Program-made: the position numbers and the translations under genes
Origin: Clavaria fumosa
Taxonomy: Eukaryota; Basidiomycota; Agaricomycetes; Agaricales; Clavariaceae
Length of the DNA stretch: 64,000 nt
Direction of reading: 5' to 3'
NCBI GenBank assembly: GCA_951802425.1
Contig: OX637803.1
Location: 1-64,000 of the forward strand
Notes under the pieces: generated by a model
Told to the model about the DNA's origin: nothing
The model's input: the letters and a program-made list of their open reading frames with translations, nothing else
Databases searched by the model: none
In this document: positions 13,110 to 24,058 of the stretch, piece after piece
Position numbering within the stretch: position 1 is the stretch's first letter
How the letters are laid out: each line of letters opens with the position of its first letter

Positions 13110-13640
13110 CCACAGTCCGGTTCAGGCAGGGGGCAGGAGGCGAGAGGCTGAGGCAGGGGAGGGGGAGGTGCAAAAAAAGCGGGCAGAGGGGGCAGGCAGA
13201 GGGGGAGGAGGCAGACAGGAGGTGAGCAGGAGGCAGGAGGCAGAGGAGGCCGACGTACTTGGTCCGTGATCCAGCCATATCCCGACGTGAGGTCCGCGCA
13301 TTTCTGGTAGGCCACCCCGACGGCCGTGCTCGCGAGGAGGGTACCACTAACAGCGAGCGCATCCGCGCCCCAGCCCCAGGGGGCGGACGGCGCAGGCGAT
13401 GGTGACAGCGTGGGCGCGGTGAAGACACGCAGCCCCCACGCAGCGGCGTGTGCACGCCCCCGACCCGAAAATGCGCCCAGCACCCCCGCCACCGCGTCGC
13501 ATATCCAAGCACTGGTACGCTGAACGCGAGCTTGTTCGCCAGCTCCTGCAACCGCACTTGCAGCTGGACGCGGCTCGTAGAACCTGGCGGAGACGAACAG
13601 ATGGGGGTGGGAGAAATACAATCAGCAGCCACCTGACCAG
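13110..13640 (-). other. Coding-like GC-rich stretch, unrecognised
   Basis: On the minus strand one frame reads AWICDAVAGVLGAFSGRGRA and then LAVSGTLLASTAVGVAYQKC, ADLTSGYGWITDQVR. An intron-like border follows at about 13260, and a neighbouring frame holds RLQELANKLAFSVPVLGYAT. The Ala/Gly-rich hydrophobic stretch could be membrane-spanning. I do not recognise the family with confidence. Frames change without clear splice sites, so it may be a gene decayed next to the trinucleotide tract. Confidence 0.3.
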
Positions 13641-14069
13641 GGGAGGCGCTTACTAGGAACTGAAAGAGGGGGCGTGTGGAAATTGGGATCTAGGAGAGTG
13701 TGATGCATCTGGATAAAGCTGCCTATCTAAGACCCAAAGGGAATCCCTCCATATGCTCAGGAGGTTACTCACGTTGATATGAATCACACGGCGGACAAAT
13801 AGAAATAGATGTCTTGTCCACTGACCTGTCTCACCTTGCTCTGTTTGTATCGACTGGTTTACATAAGCGAACACACCGTGACGTCTTTCAGTCGATGAGA
13901 GCCAGAAAGGTTCCCGGAGGGCGCCGGATTCGGCGACGACCACTAGTGGCTACGGACGTGTGAGAAAAAAGGACCTAAAAAAGTTGGATGGGCGGCCAAG
14001 CGACGTGACACAAGATGTGATCACACAAACAAACGACAGCAGACTCGTAGCTTCGTTGTCCCGGCTGGG
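13641..14069. other. Intergenic region upstream of the Crinkler-type gene
   Basis: About 430 bases hold no convincing gene. A 96-codon minus-strand frame at 13653-13943 shows no recognisable features. The last part presumably contains the promoter of the gene starting at 14070, but no TATA-like element stands out. Confidence 0.4.
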
Positions 14070-16774
14070 ATGCCTCAGATGAATTTAAATTACTCCCTTC
14101 CACTTCGTTGTCCACCAAGCAAGGTCTTCGGAACGTCATTCTCCATGTCCCTCCGAACCCAGTCTCCGCTCGTTGTTGTATCGACCGCCATTCCCCAGGA
14201 TAAGGGCAAGGAGGAGGCCGAATTCTTCACCATTTGGTGTCTCGTCGCTGGGGATTCAAGGGCATTCAAAGTCACACCGCCTGTCAATGCCGATGTTGCG
14301 GACTTGAAGGAAGCCGTTCGTGAGAAGGGGGTTGACATTCCCCTCCTTGCCAAAGATCTTGAACTCTGGAAGGTATGTGGTCGATAAGATCGGCTTAAAC
14401 GTCAACGCTAATGCCGTCTTGGTCCTACTGTCCTGGTACTCCTGAAGGTGAGTTATCAGTTTCATGTCATTACCACCAACTCTCACTCATATCGTCTTGG
14501 TAGCTCAAAACCCCCTTAAACCTCACCAATCAGACCAAGGATACCCTTAGTCGCGTCAAGGTCGAAGATGGTGACGAAGAGTTGAAGGATTGGAACCCCA
14601 TCTCGCATTATTGGCCGCAGCTTCCTCCTGCGACGCATCTCCACGTCATCGTGAAGCTACCATACGCAGAAACTGGTAGCGGCAGTCGAAACCAGCTACC
14701 CACGGGTAAGTGCGGTGGTTGTGTGGTATGAGCAAAGCTGACGATATCATCTCGTGCACATCATTTTCCCTTCCACTCGCCACTTCACCGTTCGTTGGTG
14801 GCGTTGCATTTTCGTATCATTCCTTTCTCTCCGCACATCATTCTTGCCACATTATTGTGACTGATCCCATCATCGCGTGCTATCTGCAAATCTCGTCATC
14901 ACGTCTTGTCCATGTCGTTCTTGTGATGGCATCGTGTCTTGTTTGCCAACTCATTTGTTGAATTATCTTCTCCAGTAACAAATGAGTTGTATGCTGCATG
15001 CTGGAACAACTCTTTGGACAACGTATTTCTTGACGAATCTGACGACTCGAGGAAGCTCTTCAAGTATGTACCCAAGGCACAGATTGAGCGGCTGCGACTC
15101 CCTCATTTAGGCTATTGTGAAGACGCTCTGCTTGTTCGTGAAGAATACACTATTGGTTATCAGACACTATCGTCCCGTTCGCTGCAATCCAAATCCAATA
15201 GAGGTGGTGGAGTTGTTGTCATCGGGCAACCGGGTATTGGTATGTGGTCACCCCCGTCTATTACCGGTCACTCACTGAGATTGGGGCACCAAAGGCAAGA
15301 CATCCTTCCTTTTTTACATCCTGCTTCGTCGTTTGAGCGAAAGGCTACCCACCGCTTTACAAACCAACGATGACTGGTTTTTCCTCTTCACAAAGGACGG
15401 CGCTACGGTGCATAGTACTGAGGCGCGCAATTACCAACTTCTCCCTCCCGGTACCTGGGCACTTGCGGATTCCAATGCGTCGATTGGAAAACCATGTGGC
15501 GCGTTTTTACACTCCCAAATGAATGTTTGGGTTTTGCAGACGACCTCTCCGTTAAAAGCCCGATGGTATGAATGGAGTAAGCAACGTAGCGCGACCAAAT
15601 ATATAATGGACTTGTTCCCACAGAATGAGTTGGGTGTACTTGGGTTAGTCCATAATATTTTAGTATGTCTATTTGGCTGAAATTGCCCGTCAGCAAGATA
15701 CTTGGGCTAAATATTGATAGCCTGTTGTCATATCACAGAATCTGGGGTCCTTCTGCCCGTATTTGCCTCAAGCTTGCCCGAAACATCGTGACAGCTCCTG
15801 ATCTTGACAATTCAGCAACAATCGCCGCGCAAGGTTTCGTCGGGAATCCAATGGGCATGGCTGCCTTGCTTGCAGAACTTGATGCTACTAAGGTATCACA
15901 TGTTCTTTTTGCTTTGCGACCACAAGCACACGACCGCAGGGATATCGCTACCGCTGAAATTCCAACCGACCACCTTCATGGATTTGTTGTCCGTGCCGCC
16001 GCCCAACTGGATAAAGTTCATCAAACTGAATTCTTTTCCAAAATAAGCGGCCACCCGTGGTTCAAAGGCTCCGCGGGCTACGTGTACGAGAAGTTTGTGC
16101 ACGCGCGGTTACTTTCTGGATCGTCTCACCAAGCTCTCCAAGCCGTATCTGCGAAGTCTCGCACTAAGCTCATCATTCCCATATGCGATAATATGATTCC
16201 CCTTGGTGGTCTGTCCGGTCTCAAGACGGCAAACAAATATCCATTGCCCTTCTATTGGCGCCCAGTCTCACAATCCTTTCCATCCATTGACTCTCTCATT
16301 TGCACACAATCAAAGATCCTTTTCATTCAGTCAACCCTTTCTCTGAAACACAATGAAATTCCGGATGGTGTACGCCTTATCCTGCTTCACTTACCTGTGG
16401 GATTCCGAGATTCTCGCGAATTGTGCCTTGTGTTCATCACCAATACGGAGGAGAATGCTGAAACACTACGGAAGCAAAAGTTTGACGGGGTTGAGAGAGT
16501 CAATGTCTACTCTTGTGTCTTCAGAATTGGCGAGTCGGTTTTAACTGCTCAGGAGAGAGCCATTCTATTGGCAAGTGGGCAATTATGCAAATTTTTCATT
16601 GCTTACTGAGACAACACTCAGAACAAGGATGGCAAATTGGTAAAGGGCAGGCGCAAGCGGGCACCTGTCGACAATGACCTGTCTGCGGCATCTACTAGTA
16701 AAGGGAAGGCTCTAGACCGTGGCTCTGACGCAAAGAAACGGAAACGCAAAGCTCGTGGACCTGACAAGTTGTGA
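14070..16774 (+). CDS. Crinkler-type protein: CRN N-terminal domain, P-loop NTPase, PD-(D/E)XK-like nuclease
   Basis: Six exons join without a frame break: 14070-14372, 14504-14705, 14976-15239, 15295-15643, 15694-16574 and 16611-16774, about 720 residues. All introns are GT-AG. The N-terminal part (FTIWCLVAGDSRAF, ADLKEAV, LELWK) resembles the ubiquitin-like header of Crinklers. A Walker A motif, VVVIGQPGIGKTSFLFY, is rebuilt across the intron at 15240-15294. Further on come YHRIWGPSARICLKL and a C-terminal region with YVYEKFVH, FPSIDSLICT and LFIQSTLSLKH. The last resembles the acidic and Q/E-x-K/T positions of restriction-endonuclease-like domains. The tail holds two basic clusters (KGRRKRAP, KKRKRKARG) suited to nuclear import. 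CRN proteins of this build are known in fungi and oomycetes, where effector or genome-conflict roles have been proposed. The role here is inferred. The start could also be the ATG at 14082 or 14144. Confidence 0.8.
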
Positions 16775-17812
16775 GAAATTGTAGTCTTAGTGCAAATTGG
16801 GAAGGGGGCCTTAGAGCCATTTGTGAATTATTGGCAGTGTGTCAATTACTTATTTATTTATTTCCATCTGTGCAGCAGAAAATGTTGCACAAATTGTGGC
16901 TCACCCAATTCTTTATTAATTTGGGTAATTTAAATTGTATTAGATGAAGGAAATTTGTGTGCAGGGCCTGGTGTAATTTTTATTTTCATGCATGTATTGT
17001 GAAAATTTAAATATTAGATTTGCTGAGATCCTGCTTCTCAACTGTGCACTGACCTGGGCCCACTGTTCTATTCCACATTTTGATGTGTCCAGTGTCTGGT
17101 TGGGTGCCAGTCCCTTACTACCATCTGTGCCCCAACACTTTCTGACAGACTATCACAACAGCAAGTGCCAACCCTCAGGTTCCTGTGACTGTGGAGGCTG
17201 CCATGGACACCATGTCAAGGATGTCCATGCAGCACCTGGAGGCCATGCAGCACCTTCAGCCATGTGTGTACATTGTCAGCATTGCTGGCTCTCCTGTCTC
17301 TTCTCATTGGGGTTGTCCACAATGTTGGAGATGGCACTTGCAATTGGCAGGCATGATCAGCCAGGCATGCAGTGCACTGCTGCCATTGTTGCCCACAAAG
17401 AGGACAGCATTGTGGCTGTCACACTTTACTCCCTGAACCTGACATCCACCTTTGCACCCATGCTCATCCATCATCACATGCCATTGCCTTGGCCACCCTC
17501 CCTGTAGCTCACTACACCTTCTCAAAGGACTCACCTGTGCATATCAAAGAGGTTCCTCACCTCCACCTCCTTTCCCTTTCCCCAGGACAAACATCTCAGA
17601 AACATGCATGGCCAAATACCCCTCCTTGTGTGTCCACCTTGTGTCCACCTTCCTCACACAGGTGGCACAAAGTGATGAGGGCAGCAGGTGGGTAGTGCAC
17701 AGGTAGCATAATGTGGTACCAGGCTGTGTAGGGAGGTGCCAGGTGGTGTGGCAGAGTGCAAAGTGGTGTGGGCAGTAACCAGGGGAGAGCCAGGTGGTGT
17801 TAACAGTAACCC
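16775..17812. other. No gene recognised
   Basis: AT-rich DNA just after the Crinkler-type gene may hold its 3' UTR. It gives way to CA/TG-rich DNA with scattered short frames (for example 16992-17507) that look random. Short repeats of ccaggtggtgt and cagtaacc occur at 17740-17812. Confidence 0.5.
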
Positions 17813-18058
17813 TCTGTAAAAAAGGAAAGTCAAGTGATTGTGGGAAAAGTCAGGTGACTGCAGCAAAAAGCACATTTAGTCAAGTTGCCCCTCTGATGCT
17901 TGACTATCAATTGACTTCCACTGGACTAATTCAGCCATGTGATAGTCAAGTGATAGTCAAGCCACTTGACTAAATTCCCTTTTTGCTGCAGACACTTGAC
18001 TATAATTTGACTGGATTCCCTTTTTGCCACAGACACTTGACTTTCCATTTTTACAGAG
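17813..18058. mobile_element. MITE, 246 bp, with 7-bp target duplication
   Basis: The ends are inverted repeats beginning CTCTGTAAAAA and extending about 24 bases with one mismatch. Flanking AGTAACC at 17806-17812 and 18059-18065 fits a target-site duplication. Inside, cacttgac/gtcaagtg repeats in both directions, so the element can fold into a hairpin. There is no coding capacity. The superfamily is uncertain. Another stretch rich in the same inverted cttgac motifs lies at about 40290-40450. Confidence 0.75.
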
Positions 18059-18436
18059 AGTAACCAGGTGTTACGGCTTACTGCTGAGTCAGTCCTGGGC
18101 AGGCTAGCTGGGCAGGATGCAAGCAGGGAGGGTAAATTGCAAGAATAACAAGTCTAAGGGATACAGGATGCATATCTACTGGTATATATACTAAGTCGCA
18201 GTGGTAAGGTAACTACGTAGGTACAAGGGAATGGGGGAAGAGTGGCGACGGTAGGGAAGAGGACGGTGCGTCAAGGGAATGATCATGTGGCTGCAAGGGC
18301 GGGAACAAGGTCGCGAGGGCGGGGTTGGCGGGGCAATGGGATATTAAAGGGGGGATAAGGGCGCTAGGGGAACAGGATAGCGGTAGCAAGGGGAAGGAAC
18401 AAAGAAAGAACCAGATTAGGCTTAATGCTGATGGAG

Positions 18437-18736
18437 TCAAGGTGACAGGTGCGCCTTCTTCCTCACTGGCTCTGGATCGGAGTCCGCTGACTCAGAATCC
18501 GACCCCCTAGATACATATCTCCTCGATTTTGACGGACCGGGCGTTGGCGATTTCGATTTGGCCTCCGACCGCCTGCCATGCGCAACACGCGCCGAATCCT
18601 CCGAACTTCTGCAAGCCGTCGCGGCCTCCATCAATGTCAGGTTCGCCTCGTTACTGATCGCTTCGGCTTGTTCGAAGGGTCGCGTCTTGCGCTGAAGCTC
18701 AGTCTCGGTTTCGTTCAAGTTCGCTGATGTCGACAT
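18437..18736 (-). CDS. Small hypothetical protein, 99 residues
   Basis: An ATG-started frame encodes MSTSANLNETETELQRKTRP and on through a Ser/Arg/Lys-rich acidic tail (SRGSDSESADSDPEPVRKKA). It is hydrophilic, has a short possible helix near the start, and no domain I recognise. A CACGTG box lies about 35 bases upstream of the start. It could be a genuine small gene or the remains of a retroelement gag. The DNA downstream of it (18069-18436) begins TGTTACGG, like some fungal LTRs. Confidence 0.35.
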   Translation of the reverse strand: MSTSANLNETETELQRKTRPFEQAEAISNEANLTLMEAATACRSSEDSARVAHGRRSEAKSKSPTPGPSKSRRYVSRGSDSESADSDPEPVRKKAHLSP

Positions 18737-19104
18737 GATGGTGCGAATGGGGTTTGGTGCACGTTACCGAGGCGCACGTGACATCAAATCAACAATGCTC
18801 ACGCTCTCGCATACCACCGAGCGACAGGAGCACTCAGCGGGCGTGTCAAGTGCTCAATCTCAATCCGATGCTTATACAAAGTGTTTATGTTTCTACCGAT
18901 GGGCTCTCATTATATCGAACATATCATCATTTGTAAGGTCGCAAACACGGATACCATCGCCTTCGCGACCAAACATATGGACGGCGTACGCTTGGGAAGT
19001 ATACCCTAGTTTTCTAGCAGTGTATATAATAATGATCATGCACTCCACCGGGCCCCTGAGTAGGGAAGGGCTCATGCGGTAAGAGTTAGACTGCCATAGA
19101 AAGA

Positions 19105-19195
19105 TCACGTGATGACTACATCAACTCGAGGAAAGCTCGAGTCAAATGGCCTAGATTAGGTAATGTGAGTGAAAGGTCACGTGTAAATTGTCGCT
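19105..19195. repeat. Dispersed copy of the CACGTG repeat found at 24.4-25.3 kb
   Basis: The stretch atcacgtgatgactac, followed by actcgaggaaagctcgagtc, aattaggtaa-like sequence and a second cacgtg, parallels the unit beginning near 24418. It shares the CTCGAG palindromes and the spacing between the two CACGTG boxes. Confidence 0.65.
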
Positions 19196-19334
19196 AACCA
19201 CCATCGCAACGAATATGGGGGCATTTTCTCCAGTGACCCCACATCAACCCACATCGCTACGTCCGCTGGCCTGAGTTACCTAACTAAGACTAGCCGATGA
19301 CCGAAGGCGACGCGAGGACGGCATGTCTTGACAA

Positions 19335-19750
19335 CCAGGGTTAGGTTTAGCGATGGCGACGACGGCGAAATTGGCAACAGCCGGGTTAGCGACATCGGGG
19401 TTAGCGATAGCGACAGCGAGGTTGGTAACATCAAAGTTGGCGATAGCGACGGCGAGGTTCGCAATGGCGAAGTTGACGATAGCAGGTTTAGCGAGATTGG
19501 CGACATCAGTTTTAGCGATATCGACAGCGAGGTTAGCAACATCAAAGTTAGCAATAGCGACGGCGAAGTTAGCAATAGAGAAGTTGGAAATGGCGGGGTT
19601 AGCAACAGCGACAGCGAGGTTGGCGATAACGAGGTTGGCGACGGCGACCAGATTGAAGTTGGCAATAGCAGGGTTAGCAATAGAGTCAGCGGGGTTGGCA
19701 ACAGCTGTTCACGATAGCGACATTGGCGACGGCGATCAGATTGACAGATA
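19335..19750. repeat. Minisatellite of gcgac/ggttagcaac motifs
   Basis: Short imperfect units such as ggttagcgacatc, agcgacagcga and ggttggcaac repeat for about 400 bases. Frames on both strands are open and give only low-complexity peptides, so no protein is called. Confidence 0.85.
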
Positions 19751-20526
19751 GCAACGGGATTTTCATAATTACAATGCACGCGAGAGCATCAGACGCGATA
19801 CGAATATACACAATCCAATAAGTGGGTAATAGCGGAGTGCACGATAGCGGGTAATGGCGATGTGCGCTACAGCGGGGCATAACTGCATAACTGCATACAA
19901 CCGGGTGTTATATGACGACAGTCTCTATGCCCTCCCCCTTTCCCCTTTACGTGCGTGTGTATGTCGCTTGGATGGCCAGGTGATTGGTGAGTCACGTAAT
20001 ATCTGAGGCATAACACACAATGCAAATAAACGGTGACGGGGGACATTTGAATGGCGAGTCTTGCGAGGTTAGACGATCCGTATAAAGCGAGTATTTTTTC
20101 AAACACAGAAATGTACATTGATGGGCGTTAACAGGGTTGTGGGCGTTATCTGCGTTACCAACACGTGATCGCGTGGTGCCCGCCATTCTCACGCTCACCC
20201 AACTTTTCTTTTCACACTCAACTCCCTATCGTGTCGTCGTTGCGTGAACTGTGGGCACTGAGCTGTGTCCACACTCCCTGCTTCTGGCGCGACGCTCTCA
20301 TCGGTGAATCACAACTTGCGGGGGCTGAGTTGCTCTCGCAATTTGTTGTCACATCGCCCTCCACCGTCGAACATCTCGTGAACTGTTGTCCCCCTCACAA
20401 TTGGTATGTACCACATCGCTGTTACTCATCACGTGAGCACTGAGTCGTGCTCGCATATTGTCAACCCCTGGCTGATGTTGTCGTTCCGAAACTGGTGTTG
20501 TCGGCGTTCTCAAGCCAGGTCTATCT
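19751..20526. other. Intergenic region with a leader shared with the 43.7-kb gene
   Basis: About 775 bases upstream of the gene starting at 20527. The stretch 20229-20280 (cgtgtcgtcgttgcgtg, gcactgagctgtgt) is closely matched at 43481-43530, also a few hundred bases before an accessory gene. CACGTG boxes lie nearby in both places. It is probably a shared promoter or 5' leader. Confidence 0.5.
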
Positions 20527-22202
20527 ATGGATGTCCCTCCTGATTTCATTGAAAATTCCCTTGTGTATGGCCGCAAACTCCGGGACTTCCTCACCGAAAT
20601 ACATGGACACCAGGACGACACAATGGCCTTCGAACTCTCGAATCACGAAGGCTGGAAGCGATCAAAAGATTGGTTGGATGAGATTAGATTCCTCATAGTA
20701 TGTCTTTTTTGTTGTTGACATTTCTTAAAAAAATTGAATCGACGCACGGCTTACATAGGATATTCTACCAAACGAGACACCGGCCGATGCACATCGGCTT
20801 ATCGCAGAGACGACCGAGCTGAGGGACCAACTTGAGCGATGGAGTCGGCGGTACCAAAGGCGTTTGGCTGCACGGTCGGAAGGTCAGGATGAGGCAACTG
20901 GAGTGAGGGCGGGGCCTCAACGCCCAGCATCACGAGTGGCGGTACATGGGAGTCGGAACGAGATGGAAAGAGCGATTAGCGCGTCGGTGGATGTGTCCAA
21001 TAGCCGTGGAACTCGTGAAGCAACCACGGGAGTGACTGGGCATCGACGCCAAGTCGCACAAAGGGCGACGCGAGAGGAAGGTATTGGCCCGTCGACGAAT
21101 ATGTCAGGTATGCGTGGGACTGGTGTACGCGAAGCAACCACGGAAGTGACTGGGCATCGACGCCAAGTCGCACAAAGGGCGACGCGAGAGGAAGGTATCG
21201 GCCCGTCGACGAATATGTCAGGTATGCGTGGGACTGGTGTACGTCGTCTGTATCTGGCATCTGGACTTCCAACATCCTGAAACGTGTCAGGTGCCCACAA
21301 CTTCCAACCCACTCATTGGCAAGCAATACACCCACCCAGTAGCATCAGTGGGAACGCGAGTGGGTCGGAACGAGGTGACAAGTGAAGTTGGCCCATCGGC
21401 GAATATAGGGGGTGGCCGCGAAACTTGGGTACGTGGTCTCTCTGGAACATCGACGTGACTGACACCTTGAAAATTTTCAGTTGCCAGTCAATTCCCCCCC
21501 ACTCCCCCGACCAATAGCAGCTAATGTTAACCCGTCGGTGAATATATGGGGTAACAATGGAAGTGGGGTACATGGTCTATTTGCGACATCAACGTGACTG
21601 ACAGCTTAAATAATGTCAGTTGCCCGTTAGCTCCCCCCCACTCGCTCGACCAATGGCGGGGGACATCGTCCCGTCGGTGGATATGTCGGGTAGCCGCAGT
21701 GGAAGTGGGGTATGTGGTCAATTTGCAACATCAACGTGACTGACACCTTAAAAAATTTCAGTTACCCGTTATCTCCCCCCCACTCGTTCATAGGCCATAC
21801 GCCCGAATGATATGCGCGTGGCCAACACCATCCTTTTCTGACCAACATCCAAAGGCTCAAGAAAATAACGTAGATGATAACACAGACAACGCTGAAGATG
21901 CCAGCAATGACGAGATGGAGTCCAACAAATTCAAGGAACTAGAGGCGGCTCTGGCATCCGGGGCGGCGGTTATCCAAGAGCTAGGGCTGAGAGAAAAAAA
22001 CGCGTATACCGTGGAGAAGGAACGATGGCGTGCAATGAAGCGAGTTTTACATGCAGAGGAGCGACGCCTCGAGGCATTGAGGCAACGGTCTCTAGCATTA
22101 GAAGAGTTAAATGAGGTGCTCCAGAGGTTCGTGGAGACGTGGGAGAAGAGCGTACAAAAGCGCACGAGGGTACCTCACCCAAGCGCAGGTGTGCGAGGGT
22201 AG
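20527..22202 (+). CDS. Lineage-specific protein with tandemly duplicated exon-intron modules
   Basis: Six exons join in frame with no stop: 20527-20697, 20759-21238, 21291-21428, 21481-21567, 21620-21709 and 21762-22202, about 468 residues. Every junction is phase 0. The last four introns are each exactly 52 nt, running from GTAYRT-type donors to TCAG. Exon 1 reads FELSNHEGWKRSKDWLDEI. Exon 2 holds a perfect-looking 38-residue tandem repeat (REATTGVTGHRR to MSGMRGTGV). Exons 4, 5 and 6 begin LPVNSPPLPRP, LPVSSPPLARP and LPVISPPLVHR. The C-terminal part is a charged, probably coiled-coil stretch (ELEAALASGAAVIQELGLRE and following). Exon 1 resembles the starts of the genes at 22614 and 52661, including GKRWLEK-like motifs, and the order of parts is similar. 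The function is unknown. Confidence 0.7.
21239..21761 (+). repeat. Four tandem exon-intron modules with 52-nt introns
   Basis: Introns at 21239-21290, 21429-21480, 21568-21619 and 21710-21761 are all 52 nt. The last three are alike (GTAC/GTAT-GG, then caacgtgactgaca, ending TCAG). The intervening exons of 138, 87 and 90 nt are all multiples of three and also alike. The repeat unit therefore includes both the exon and its intron, and tandem duplication added introns without disturbing the frame. Confidence 0.8.
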
Positions 22203-22613
22203 CCAAGTGGTTTACCCTCGCCTCGTGGGGTGTGCGGAAGCGCGAGCGACGCTTGTCACTGGGCGCGTGGGCTCTAACCCGCAACTGATTGGACTACTGT
22301 AGATGACCATTTGAACGCGATTGATCTGCCAATTTTCAAACAAAACCAGGATGGGTCATTCGATGGCCATAATTAAAATGTTGATGTTTTGTCAAGTGAG
22401 GATGTTACTATGTAATTCGCTACAAAGGACAAGATCACCTTCGTCAATGAGAAATTTGGGACACAGGCGTCGAAGGCGGCACCAGCGTGACTGGCGTTAC
22501 CAGCAACTGACGTCACAGAGGATTGGATTGTGTAATCCGGTTGAACTTCCAGTGCACGCCTTATCCCCGCTTCCGCCTCCGCCCGCGCTATCCACACTCG
22601 CTCGTCCCTAAAC
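22203..22613. other. Spacer between two family members
   Basis: About 410 bases without a recognised gene. Part of 22195-22240 looks faintly like the start of a tRNA but does not fold as one. Confidence 0.4.
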
Positions 22614-24058
22614 ATGATAATCCCACTCGTAAACCCTTTCAGACATGTTCTCTCCGAGGCACCGGAAGAGGGCGCAGAGCTGAATAGGCGCTTTGGGGAT
22701 ATCGCAAACAGTCAGGATGAAGAGGCAGCATACAATGCGACGAAGCAGGGAATGTGGGATGAAGGAAAACGATGGCTAGAGAAGACGAGAGAACTTATGG
22801 TAAATGACAACCAATCGCCGTAGACTGGACAACTAGACATGAGTTTAACAGGAAAAGTCAAACGTCCTCTGCGATCAGGCGTGATCGGTAGGATGCGAGC
22901 CCGACACGGACGGCTTTATGGGTGAGTTGGAAGCGGTGATACAGGAATTGTCACTAAAGATGGAGGAGGTGAAGAAACGGGCTTCGACATGGGAAGCGGG
23001 ACGAGAGGAACGTGAAAAAGCGGCGCAGGAGGCAGAAGAAAAAGCGAAGAAGGCGAGGGAGACCAGGGAGGCCAGGGAGGCAGAGGTGGGGGCGAGAGAG
23101 GCTGGAGAGGCGAAGGAAAGGAGGAGAAAAGCGAAAGATATTAAGGAGGCGGGGACAAAGGCAAGGGTGGCCCGGGAGACTAAGGAGGCTCAAGAAGCGA
23201 GGGAGGGAGAAAATAAGAGAGGAGAGGCATTACGCGAAATGCAAGCGGAAGAAGAAACCGCGAGGCTTGCCCAAAGGGCACCGGGGGAAGGGGGCTCAGC
23301 CGTGTTGAGGAACGGGTCGGAAGATGAGCAGTCGCCAGTGGCGGGACTCAAGGTGCGCAACCGAGGACTTCTTAATGTGAATGGGAGCTGACATATTGTG
23401 TGTATGGCAGAGTTGTTCTAGATGTGCCGCGAAGGACGAAATATGTATCACGCGTCAGGAAAATAGGGCCTGCGATCGATGCAAGGCATCCCGTCAATCG
23501 TGCAGCTTGTCGAGCGGTCCCCGTGCGACGAAATACAGGGCTGTCGCAAGATCGGGTCAGGATAGACCAACGTCGAGAAGCAGCGCGACAGCAAACAGTG
23601 CACAATACGTAGTGATCTCAGGGAGGGGGTCACATGCATCGGGCTCTGGACAGAGAGCGATAAAACCGCTTCTGCGTAAGAGGACACGATTTGCGCCCGA
23701 CGACGACGACACCGCAGGCGAGAACGACGACAACAACGGCAATGCAGAGGATGACGACGACACCCACGTCAAGGATGGGGTCGCAAGCGACCTAGGCGTC
23801 GCCATTAAGGGAACTACTGCTGCTATCAACAGGCTCATGCGAGTGGAAGACGACCTTGAAGCACAGGAAGAGGTGCAGGTGAAGGTCGTGGAAGAGATGA
23901 TACTACGGGAGAAGGAAAGCATCGCGGCGAGGCGAGCGATGAAAGAGGCCCTTGCAGCCACGAAGGATGCGTTCGAAAGGATGGCGACCGCATGGGAAGG
24001 CCACTTGGCACAAGCACATCGTACACAATTTCGTGATCACGGCGCAGGAGGCGCATGA
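22614..24058 (+). pseudogene. Second family member with a Cys-rich cluster; in-frame stop
   Basis: The exons read 22614-22799, 22852-23352 and 23411-24058 with GT-AG introns. Exon 1 ends DEGKRWLEKTRELM, as in the 52.7-kb copy. Exon 2 would begin EKSNVLCDQA but then meets TGA at 22882-22884, where the 52.4-kb copy has an Arg codon; a C-to-T change would explain it. After that come GCEPDTDGFMGELE and a long Glu/Arg/Lys coiled coil. Exon 3 starts with SCSRCAAKDEIC and CDRCKASRQSC, a spaced cysteine pattern like a small zinc cluster. It continues to KRTRFAPDDDD, an acidic stretch and a second coiled coil. If the stop is a sequencing error the protein would be about 444 residues. The Cys pattern suggests zinc or nucleic-acid binding, which is an inference. 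Confidence 0.62.

Noticed and set aside
12220..13225. Frames of 286-312 codons on the plus strand
   Set aside because: All frames are open in a triplet tract without stop codons. The peptides are low-complexity.
13054..13632. Hydrolase-like (DUF726-type) gene
   Set aside because: A faint resemblance around GYGWITDQVR only. No nucleophile motif was seen, so no name is given.
18069..18436. Possible solo LTR beginning TGTTACGG
   Set aside because: No matching end, target duplication, primer-binding site or second LTR was found.
22190..22290. tRNA-like start (ggtagccaagtggttta)
   Set aside because: No matching acceptor stem, anticodon arm or T-arm could be paired. It also overlaps the end of the 22202 coding frame.
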